From: Timema cristinae
Taxonomy: Eukaryota; Arthropoda; Insecta; Phasmatodea; Timematidae
DNA: 64,000 nt
Assembly: GCA_039000515.1 (NCBI GenBank)
Contig: JBCFYV010000001.1
Span: forward strand, 52,570,410-52,634,409
Direction of reading: 5' to 3'
How positions within the stretch are numbered: position 1 is the first letter of the stretch; the number at the start of each line of letters is the position of its first letter. This document shows positions 12,401 through 24,400 of the stretch, piece after piece. The translations under genes and the position numbers were made by a program. The notes below the pieces were generated by a model, which had not been told where the DNA came from, ran no database searches, and saw nothing but the letters and a program-made list of their open reading frames with translations.

Positions 12401-15400
12401 TATACCCGATGATACCTTAGTCACACCTTCTTGAATTACAGTTACATGTCATTATTTTAATTACTACTAATTACATAGTCGCCTATTTTATTCAGATCAT
12501 ACTACCTTAGGTGTCAGCTATATGACGATGTGTTAGGGCTCAGTAAGATTGTATTTAGAGGAAATGTACCAACATTTGTGAGGAGAGAGAGCGAGAGTGA
12601 TGAACCGTTCAGGTATAACCCACTTTGAGTGAACCCGACCCGGATTTAAACCCGATCTTCCCATCATCGGTTTTCCTGTCTACTGAAATAGTGTCGCCAT
12701 TGACTATTTTAAACTCGAAGCTGGTGCACTGACATGTTTCAAAGTTTCACTATTCTCCAAGAGTGGTCAAAACCTTTGGAATCAACTCACTTATCGGAAG
12801 GGCTATTCCGTATCCCTTCTGATCCAAAAGGCCGTTGATCTGAGTGAGCTCGCATCTCCTCTCAATCTCGTACTCAATGGAGACGGATTCCATGAAGAAG
12901 GCGTAACGCCCTTTAGCCTTCTGCACCCTCTCGACGCCCTCTATGTTCGACTCGGCAAACACGTCTGGTTTGGCCTGCTGCATCATCGCCCACATGCGCT
13001 GGTACAGCGTGTGATTAGAGTTCTGTCAACAAACGGGAGTTAATGCTTTTTGGCGGAATGGGTTTGATCACAATTTCACTTTTGACTGCTTCAATTTTCA
13101 TAGAAAGTACCTCATATTACTACTAGAAAAGCAATAGCTAAATCTCCTTTCCTATATTCATAAGCCAGGTCATGTGACCTCCAGCTGTATGACTTTAATA
13201 TTACAAAGTTCCTATATAAGAACACAAAATAATAAAAATTATGGCCACCAATATATATTGTCTAAATGGTCCTTCAATAATTTGCTAGAATAGGGCAATC
13301 GCCCGTAAAATAAAATAAAATGAGTTCTTGACCTAATTTGACCTTATGAGGGTGATAGAGAATATGAGGGTGATAGTGAGTATGAAGGTGATAGTGAGTG
13401 TGAAAACTGATAGTGAGTACTATGGTTATGGTGAGTATGAAGGTGATAGTGAGTATGAAAGGTGATAGTGAGTATGAAAGGTGATAGTGAGTACTATGGT
13501 TATGGTGAGTATGAGGGTGATAGTGAGTATGAAAACTGATAGTGAGTATTATGGTTATGGTGAGTATGAAGGTGATAGTGAGTATGAAAGGTGATAGTGA
13601 GTACTATGGTTATGGTGAGTATGAGGGTGATAGTGAGCATGAAAACTGATAGTGAGTATTATGGTTATGGTGAGTATGAAGGTGATAGTGAGTATGAAAG
13701 GTTATAGTGAGTACTATGGTTATGGTGAGTTTGAGGGTGATGTTGAGTATGAGGGTGATCATAAGTATTATGGTGTGGAACCATTAGAAACACTTAAAAC
13801 CTAGCTTAAGCCTAACTAACCATACCCTGTTGACCGTAGGGGTAATTCAGGGAAATATACCTGAGGTACTAGCAGGGAATCAAACCTAAGACTCTTAATC
13901 TCGTAGCCAAGTACATTGATAGCCACACCATGGGGCCAGCTTCTAACAGTAGTAATAGTAGTAGTATGTTTATATATTTCCAATAAAACTATGAGTGCAT
14001 TAAGTCAGCACTGAAAGTCAAAAGACGAGTGGGCACACTCACAGAGAAGAAACTGGAGGTGGATCCCCCTCTCATGGGTCCGAACTTGATCTTGGTCTGT
14101 TCCGCGAGGTCCTCTGCGCTCTTGATGGTGCTCTCCATGCGAGTGATGGTGAGGAAGGCCGTCAGGTTGGCGGTGTACGACGAGATCATGATGAGGGTGA
14201 AGAACCACCACATGCCGGCCACCATCCTCGTAGACACCGCCCTGCCGACCATAGGGAGGGTGTAGCTCTAGTAGGGGAGCGACTACAAGCTCTAGTAGGG
14301 GAGAGATTATATACTCTAGTAGGGGAGAGACTACAGGCTCTAGTTAGGGAGAGATTATAGACTCTAGTAGGGGAGAGACTACAAGCTCTAGTTAGGGAGA
14401 GATTACATACTCTAATAGGGGAGAGACTGTAGACTAGGGGGAGAGACTACAGGCTCTAGTAGGGGAGAGATTATATACTCTAGTAGGGGAGAGACTACAG
14501 GCTCTAGTAGGGGAGAGATTATATACTCTAGTAGGGGAGAGACTACAAGCTCTAGTTAGGGAGAGATTATAGACTCTAGTAGGAGAGAGACTGTAGACTC
14601 TAGTAGGGGAGAGGCTATATACTCTAGTAGGGGAGAGACTATATACTCTAATAGGGGAGAGACTACAGGCTCTAGTAGAGGAGAGATTATAGACTCTAGT
14701 AGGGGAGAGACTGTATACTCTAGTAGGGGAGAGAACTATATACTCTAGTAGGGGAGAGACTATATACTCTAATAGGGGAGAGACTACAGGCTCTAGTAGG
14801 GGATAGACTATATACTCTAATAGGGGAGAGACTGTAGACTCTAGTAGGGGGAGAGACTACAGGCTCTAGTAGGGGAGAGATTATAGACTCTAGTAGGAGA
14901 GAGACTACAGGCTCTAGTAGGGGAGAGATTATATACTCTAGTAGGGGAGAGACTACAAGCTCTAGTTAGGGAGAGACTATATACTCTAGTAGGGGAGAGA
15001 CTGTATACTCTAGTAGGGGAGAGACTATATACTCTAGTAGGGGAGAGACTATATACTCTAATAGGGGAGAGACTACAGGCTCTAGAAGAGGAGAGATTAT
15101 AGACTCTAGTAGGGGAGAGACTGTATACTCTAGAAGGGGAGAGACTATATACTCTAGTAGGGAGAGACATATATACTCTAATAGGGGAGAGACTATATAC
15201 TCTAATAGGGAGAGACTGTAGACTCTATTAGGGGAGAGACTATATACTCTAGTAGGGGAGAGACTACAAGCTTAGTTAGGGAGAGATTATAGACTCTAGT
15301 AGGAGAGAGACTGTAGACTCTAGTAGGGGAGAGGCTATATACTCTAGTAGGGGAGAGATCTATACTCTAATAGGGGAGAGACTACAGGCTCTAGTAGGGG

Positions 15401-18400
15401 AGAGCGTAGACTCTAGTAGGGGAGGGACTATTACTCTAGTAGGGGAGAGACTATATTCTCTAGTAGGGGAGAGACTATATACTCTAATAGGGGAGAGACT
15501 ACAGGCTCTAGTAGAGGAGAGATCATAGACTCTAGTAGGGGAGAGACTGTATACTCTAGTAGGGGAGAGACTATATACTCTAGTAGGGGAGAGACTATAT
15601 ACTCTAGTAGGGGAGAGACTATATACTCTAATAGGGGAGAGACTACAGGCTCTAGAAGAGGAGAGATTATAGACTCTAGTAGGGGAGAGACTGTATACTC
15701 TAGTAGGGAGAGACTATATACTCTAGTAGGGAGAAACTATATACTCTAATAGGGGAGAGACTACAGGCTTTTAGTAGGGAGAGACTATTACTTAATAGGG
15801 GAGAGACTGTAGACTCTAGTAGGGGGAGAGACTACAGCTCTAGTAGGGGAGAGACTATATACTCTAGTAGGGGAGAGACTGTATACTCTAGTAGGGGAGA
15901 GACTATATCTCTAGTAGGGGGAGACTATATACTCTAATAGGGGAGAGACTGTAGACTCTAGTAGGGGGAGAGAGCTATAGACTCTAGTAGGAGAGAGACT
16001 ACAGGCTCTAGTAGGGGAGAGATTATAGACTCTAGTAGGGGAGAGACTGTATACTCTAGTAGGGGAGAGACTATATACTCTAGTAGGGGAGAGACTATAT
16101 ACTCTAATAGGGGAGAGACTATATACTCTAATAGGGGAGAGGCTGTAGACTCTAGTAGGGGGAGAGACTATATACTCTAGTAGGAGAGAGACTATATACT
16201 CTAGTAGGGGAGAGATTATATACTCTTGTAGGGGAGAGATTATATACTCTAGTAAGGGAGAGACTATATACTTTGTAGGGGAGAGACTATATACTCTAAT
16301 AGGGGAGAGACTGTAGACCCTAGTAGGGGGAGAGACTACAGGCTCTAGTAGGGGAGAGATTATATAGACTCTAGTAGGGGAGAGACTGTATACTCTAGTA
16401 GGGGAGAGACTATATACTCTAATAGGGGAGAGACTATATACTCTAATAGGGGAGAGACTGTAGACTCTAGTAGGTGGAGAGACTATATACTCTAGTAGGG
16501 GAGAGATATATACTCTAGTAGGGGAGAGATTATATACTCTAGTAGGGGAGAGACTATATACTCTAATAGGGGAGAGACTATATACTCTAGTAGGAGAGAG
16601 ACTATATACTCTAGTAGGGGAGAGATTATATACTCTAGTAGGGAGAGAGATTATATACTCTAGTAAGGGAGAGACTATATACTTTGTAGGGGAGAGACTA
16701 TATATTCTAATAGGGGAGAGACTGTAGACTCTAGTAGGGGGAGAGACTATAGACTCTAGTAGGGAGAGATTATATACTCTAGTAGGGGAGAGACTATATA
16801 CTCTAGTAGGGGAGAGACTATATACTCTAATAGGGGAGAGACTGTAGACTCTAGTAGGGGGAGAGACTATAGACTCTAATAGGAGAGAGACTATATACTC
16901 TAGTAGGGGAGATATTATATACTCTAGTAGGGGAGAGATTATATACTCTAGTAGGGGAGAGACTATATACTTTGTAGGGGAGAGACTATATACTCTAATA
17001 GGGGAAAGACTGTAGACACTAGTAGGGGAGAGATATATACTCTAGTAGGAGAGAGACTACAAGCTCTAGTAGGGGAGAGACTGTAGACTCTAGTAGGGGA
17101 GGGACTACAGGCTTTAGTAGGGGAGAGACTACAGGCTCTAGTAGGGGAGAGATTAGAGACTCTAGTAGAAGAGAGACTGTAGACTCTAGTAGGGGAGAGA
17201 CTATATACTCTAGTAGGGGAGAGACTGTAGACTCTAGTAGGGGAGAGGACTATATACTCTAGTAGGGAGGGACTACAGGCTCTAGTAGGGGAGAGATTAT
17301 AGACTCTATTAGGAGAGAGACTGTAGACTCTAGTAGGGGAGAGACTATATACTCTAGTAGGGGAGAGACTGTATACTCTAGTAGGGTTGAAATTATAGTT
17401 TGTAATAAGCTAGAAACTGGAGACGATACTTTTAAGTAACCATCTCACCCCACGTATGATAGTTGACCTAACTTAGGTAGGTCACACAGCTAAAACAAGG
17501 CGTCTCATCGTGTTATGGTGTCATGTACTCGTATTTATAAAACATTGGAAATTAGATCAGTGAAACAATTTTAATATAGTTAAAAAATACAATAGCATTA
17601 AAATACCAATTATAAATTTTTTTATTATACTGAATGCAATTTTTCTGCTGTAAAATGAAGAATGTAGAAAACCAAACTCCCATATTTTATCTGGTTTGAG
17701 CTAATCACGTGTCTAATTTCCCGTTCAAACGGTTAGGGTATAGGCTCTTAACGATTAAATTCAGCCAACTTAAGAGTCTATTATAGACGTTAGTATATTT
17801 GTTTACTCCCCAAATTATATGTTATCCCCACTAAGGAACTTGCGAACTAAACGCTAGACTCCTCTAGTTTGGTTTACCATTGATGGGAAGGTTCGGGGTT
17901 GAATTCTGGCTAGTTGAATTTCAAGTGGTTTTTCCTAAATGTTTTCCCTCCCTCCCTCCATACAAATTCAGGTGAACTTTGTTTAAATTTTACATTACTC
18001 AATCCTAATCCCACAAGCTTAATTAATCAAGGTTTTGTTATAACAGTGATAAGAGAAATTTAGCTGGGTTTTGGCTCACTGGTGTTTTGATTCATTTTCA
18101 AGACACATCAATACCAACTTATGTTTTATTTTTTCATATATATAACCTACAAATCTGTTTACACTTAATAAATCTATGTATTTAACTCATTTAGTTTATA
18201 TTAAGCACAATATAAACTATTTTGAGCATATACGTATTTAAAGAATTTCCTAGCCCAGAAAAAAACAAATCTAATTACTGTTCAATGGAAGTGGACGGTA
18301 CCTTTAATAACTAAGATGAGATATTTTAAAATAATTTATTGAGTTAAAAACTACTAGCTTACCTTGTGAAAAGTAGTCTATTGTAGAATTTGAATGTAAC

Positions 18401-21400
18401 GTATTAGTACTCACATATTTTTAAGACAAGTTTTACTAACACACCAGATTAACATACACATTTTAGTATGCACTTTTAAAACAAGCGAATTGATTTGTCC
18501 AAGCTTTTCAAATACAATTATTGCACAAAAGGATATTAAACGTGAAATATTTGTAACTTAACGTAGCTATAAAGCAGAAAGTGTCTTATAGAGATATAAG
18601 TTCAAGTTTTATAAGAGGGGCACGCTAAAGCATTAGTTTTTAAAACACAGATGACTGTAAGCCTTAAAAAGAACATCATTTACCAAGGCATCCTTTTTAC
18701 AAAGCTAATATCAGTGATTAAATATATATATTATAAATAATTTAAAATTTAAAAAAAGAATTTATAGAGCTTACATCATTAAAGCTTGAATTAAATATTA
18801 ATTCTAACAATATAAACTATTGTTAATTTACTTGTTCATATCAAGAGAAAGAATTGTAATCGTGATCATTTTTGAGCATGATATTATGATGAATATCTAC
18901 GTTTTATGTTGGTTCAAAGCTAAAAAAACTTACTTTACAAGTGCGTCTGTCTGTCTTTTAGTCTGTCTGTTAGTCTGTCTGTCCCTGGCCATAGATACGA
19001 AACGGTTTGATGGATTTTGATCAAACTTGATAGTCTATTTAAATTGTTTTAGGATAATAACTTGGGAAATTTTGTTTTTGTTTTGGGAATAGCCATCAAA
19101 TTAAGGGTATCTTATTGATGAGGTTTTTTTTTATGGTTACTAATTTTTCAAAAATTGCTTTATTGATTTTGTTTGGAAATGTATTTATATAGTGTCTAAC
19201 CTCTCCCTTTTTGGATAGTAGTTTGTCCAAGACTAGTTTAGTGCTGAGTGAAATTCTTAGTATTTCCAAAATGGCTCACAAGATTTTTAAAAAAATGTAT
19301 AGGGCCTACGTGGGGAGTTTTCGGCATGTCAAATTAAACTGTTTACTTTTTTTTTTAAGGGGAGTAGAAAATGAGGGGGTAGGAAATTTGATTGCTTAGG
19401 GGTATTTAACTGATGATTTTTTTTTGTTGCAAATTTGATTATTTTAAAAAATGGCTTTGGCAATGTGGCCCAAAACGGGTATCTGTTGAGCTTTTTACAT
19501 TATAATTAGTTATATTTATTTCTAAAAAATATATTTTTTGCAGAATTTGAATTTTAATATAAATTCTAACAATTTTATTCAAAATTGATATCGGAAGACT
19601 CTTTTACATATAAAATAATAATTTATGATTAATTTTAAATGATATCTGTAAATAAAGCCCCCTCTGCCTTATTTCTGACGCCCTAAATATATAATTAATT
19701 AATTAAATGGTGGTAAAGACCACTTATTAAGATCATGCATATCTTATTTTAATTACAGCTGAATATGGACGTTAAGACTACGAAGGGTGGAAATGGCCCA
19801 GGGTTTACTTTAATTCAAGCTTAAGAGGATAATGCACTGAGGTTATAAGGTCAGTAACACCTTCTTAAAAAAACTAAACTGCTCATTCCCCGAGAGCACC
19901 CAATCTTTATCCTGAGCAGTTATCCCGGAAGTACAGGAAGACTGAAGCTTCTTACTGCGGCGCAATGTCGGATCCCTGTTGCATGAGAGAACCAAGGTTG
20001 TGCCAGATACAGTTGTTCACGGTCAAGTTGTTTTCCAGCTCCTCCGGCTCTGGGTTGCAAGGATGAGGGTTGTTCCATTCGTAGGGGGTGATCCTGCAAT
20101 AATCGCCGGCTGTAAGTCAGAAACAAGCGCCCTTCTGGGGTATTCTGGCACTATTTTTATCATCTCCCAAAATAACTTTTTAAAACTATAAATATAATAT
20201 TCATAGTATTCCTAAGATTTAGTACCATGATCGGATCAGAAGTAGAATACATTAAAATAAATGAGAATATCATACAGGATCTAAGTATGAAAAATGGAAA
20301 GTTAATTAAAACGTAATTTATGCTTTCATTCAAATGATGATTAATTACCAGAGTTATACTAAACTGAGTTTCAGACTAAAAAAAAAGCTACACACTTAAG
20401 ATGTGCACCAAAACTTTAAATTTCAAAAATATTTAAGGATGGAAATCATTCGGAATTAATATTAAATGGGAATATTCTATACGTTTATTAATTTAATTTA
20501 AAATTCACACTTATAAAATCTAAAAACTACGTTTAATAGCTGTTATTGAAAAATTGATGCACAATTCAGCAACTGACCAGCTAATTGAGTCTATTATAAT
20601 ATTAATTCCTTATAAAATCACTGAAATAATTTTATGAAGGATTTTAAAAGTAATTATATTATTGGGGCTTATTATTATAAGGTTTAGGATTCTTATTTAT
20701 TTCAGACAAGTACAAACATATAATTCTTAATTTGAAAATATTACATTTCCCTATTTTATTATATTGTTTTATTGTTATTTTATTGGTGAAACCATTGGCT
20801 ACCTTAGAAAATAAGAGATACACCACAAAATGAAGTTTTGATATGAAAAGCAGATTTATATTTGAAAGCATACATTGTAAATTAGATTTGAAATAAAAAG
20901 GAAGACGAAGACTATATTAAACATAGAAATAATACAATCCAAAGTTAGTAAATTAGCAGTTTTCACATCAACAAATATAGGTATTAGAGTGTAATTATCA
21001 CACTCCTTTCTACGGAAATTTTTTTGCAATATCAAGTAGAGATCACATCCAGCTGAAAATGAAGGAAAGTTTTTATTAGAGACACGAAAACTTAAAGCAT
21101 AGAACTAGAATATAGAATAAACATTCAGAATGGATGATTCCCAAATGAAGAATGGCGGAAGACAACATTGCTGAAAAATACAAAACAGTTTGTCACATAA
21201 AAAGGCACATGCAAAGCTAACAGAATAACTTACCTCCATATAATGCAGGATGGCTTTAACTCTCGCTCAACAAGTAGTTATTATTAGTGTAGCAGTACTT
21301 ACGTATGTATTCATTTGAGCGCACAGGCGAACTATTCTGTTTGATTAAGGGTTTTCACGTTGACTACCAAGGGAATATGATGTTCAAATAAATATATATA

Positions 21401-24400
21401 TTGCCAAAATAATACCTTTCACACTGATGTAGTGTATAATTGTCATTCATACGACTACTGACTATCTGTATAGTTCTCCAGGGGAAGACGAGGATTGGCT
21501 TGTTTAGAATGGTTTCATTCTCTGTAGAAGAACAATAATTGTTTGAATAATGTGAGATATTTACGTAGTCTTTGAGTTTTTGCTTAAATGTTGAAGATTA
21601 TTTCGGCTGCAAAATTTCCACATAACAGAACCAAATATTTTACACAAATATAATATTTATGGCCCTTTTTAAAAATAGTTTGTAAGGCTCTAATGACCTC
21701 ATTGTGTCGATGAAACCATAGTTATAAAAGTTATAATAATATAATCATATTTAAAATCGTAACCGGCCCCGTAGTGTAATAGTCAGTGTACCTGGCTACT
21801 AAACTATGGTCCCAGGCTAGATTCCCAGATGGCACATTGGCTATTTTTCCCTAAAGGGGAACTACCCCAACTTTCACCAGGGTTTGGCCAGTTAGTCTTA
21901 AATTAGGTTTAAGTGATTCCACTTATTCCACACCCACATACTCACTATCACCCTCATTTCATCGGGACATTGAAAGAGCATCGGGCGTCCGTTGCACAAC
22001 TTTACAATTGTACTGGATAATATTTCCACTACTGGGCTACGAATGATGTAGCACAGACGCGCATTATTATTATATTTAAAAGCGTGACCATGAGTAGTTA
22101 AAACTTTTACTACAGTAATATATTTCTTAGGTTGAGGTTTTCAGCCTTGCAATTTCCATCAGTTGTTGACTTTTGACGATAATATATTCCATGATACAGC
22201 AGGGATAGTGATAAATTAATTAGTTACCAATTTATTTTATATTGAACACTTTATTATATGATGTTATTGGCTTACTTTTCAAGTTTATTAAGCTCACACA
22301 TTTATATTTGATGAAAAATTTGACAAAACGCAAAAATTTTAGCTTGCAAAATCTTAGACAATTCCTTAGTGAAAGGATGTTTTAAAAATAACTCTCGGAG
22401 ATTTTGAGATGTGAAACACAAACATTTCCCCTTGAATGGAACTAGGGTGGGGGACCTTAATTCTAGATGGCCTAGGGGGTGATTTAAAACCCAGGCCCCC
22501 TTACTTGGGAAGAATGTCACATCCTTGCGCCATGAGTGAGCCAATGGAGAACCATAGACATGTGAGCATGTTGAAGGAGTTCTCCAGCTCTTCTGGTCGC
22601 CGGTTGCAAGGGTGGGGGTTCCCCCACTCTCGTGGACTCGCCCTGCAAGAAACAATTAGTGCACGCGTCTCTAGCATTACTGGGGATCACCACGTTCACT
22701 GAAAAAAACCCAATTAAGAACAGGTACGTAATAAAGTGGCGATCTCTAAGTCAATCTCAATATTTCAGCGCGACACACTCTGCTCTAGTTCAACTAGTTT
22801 CATTTTGATCTGCTATGCTCGAGAACTTCTGCTTGGGAGATTTAATCACATTTCAAAACCAACTTATTCAACTTATTGCGTATGCGCGTACAAAGTGCGT
22901 GCACTGTGAAGCTAGAGACAATTGGACAGGAGTTTTAAAATATCTCGTTGAATGGAAAGAGTGTGCATGGGTGTAGTGAGCTGTGTCACGAAAGAGCACT
23001 ATAGATAAAACCATACATCGTGACAGTGACCTAAAAAAATAAAAACAAAATTAGGTTATATAGGCCCATCGACACAGTTAGGTCATTAGATCCTTTAAAA
23101 AACACTTCGATGGTTAATTGGTCTAGGGAGTCACGCTTAAAATAGACTGCCGATGTCAGGGAGATCAGGGTTTTAATCCCAGTCAGGTATACTGAAGGTA
23201 GTTTTTTCCTAAATTATTTTACAACCTCCCTCCACGCAAATCCTCTAAACTCAACATATCTCATTCCTAAAACGTTAGTGAAATTGATGCATATGCGTAT
23301 AAAGCGAGCGGGTAGTAAGATGCGGTGCTAAAATAACATAATCTAAATTGGTCAGAGGTCCAGGCTACAGATACAGAGGTCCCGGGTTCAATCCCTGGTG
23401 TTCTCTGTAATATAGTGGTTGGAGTTCCTGGCTACAGATACAGAGGTCCCGGGTTCAATCCCTGGTGTTCTCTGTAATAAAGTGGTCAGAGTTTCTGGCT
23501 ACAGATACAAAGGTCCCGGGTTCAATCCCTGGTGTGCTCTGTAATATAGTGGTCAGAGCTCCTGGCTACAGATATAGAAGTCCCGGGTTCAATCCCTGGT
23601 GTGCTCTGTAATATAGTGGTCAGAGTTCCTGGCTACTTATAGAGAGGTCCCTGGTTCAATCCCTGGTGTTCTCTGTAATATAGTGGTCAGAGCTCCTGGT
23701 TACAGAATAGAGGTATCGGGTTCAATCCCCGGTGTGCTCTAGTAATATAGTGGTCAGAGCTCCTGGCTACAGATACAGAGGTCTTGGGTTCAATCCCTGG
23801 TGTTCTCTGTAATATAGTGGTCAGAGCTCCTGGTTACAGAATAGAGGTCTCTGGTTCAATCCCCGGTGTGATCTAGTAATATAGTGGTCAGAGCTCCTGG
23901 CTACAGATACAGAGGTCCCGGGTTCAATCCCTGGTGTGCTCTGTAATATAGTAGTCAGAGCTCTTGGTTACAGAATAGAGATCTCGGGTTCAATCCCTGG
24001 TGTGTTCTGTAATATAGTGGTCAGAGTCCCTGGCTACAGATACAGAGGTCCTGGTTTCAATCCCAAGTGTTCTCTGTTATATAATGTTCAGAGTTCCTGG
24101 CTACAGATACAGAGGTCCTGGGTTCAATCCCCGGCGCTCTCTGTGCAGGCGGGGGTCTGGAACGGGGTCAACTCAGCCTCGTGAGGACAAATAAAGAGCT
24201 ACTTGAATAAAGAAGTAGCAGCTTAGCTTTAGAAAACTGAAATTAATGGCTGGAGGGTTTGTTGTTTTAACCATACGAAATACTCTATCCACAAATGTTG
24301 GCACTATATTCGACAACATGCCACGGCTGATAGGTCAGTATAGCTCGCGTTCGTGCTGATGCAATGGAGTTGTTTTTACGAGAAAGTAAAATATTTTGAT

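Noticed and set aside
14841..15170. Repetitive frame of the SLSPTRVY type
   Set aside because: Artefact of the 24-bp minisatellite in an intron.
19956..22642. The two pore exons belonging to two different genes
   Set aside because: Both fit the same M1 donor phase and the same M3 acceptor phase, both are on the same strand, and no second M1 or M3 exon is visible between them.
22302..22702. Three overlapping frames around pore exon B
   Set aside because: Wrong frames; the supported reading is the spliced minus-strand exon 22642-22505.
23345..24185. Cluster of real tRNA genes
   Set aside because: The boxes are good, but the 67-bp period leaves no proper acceptor stem or plausible anticodon arm; SINE-head repeats fit better.
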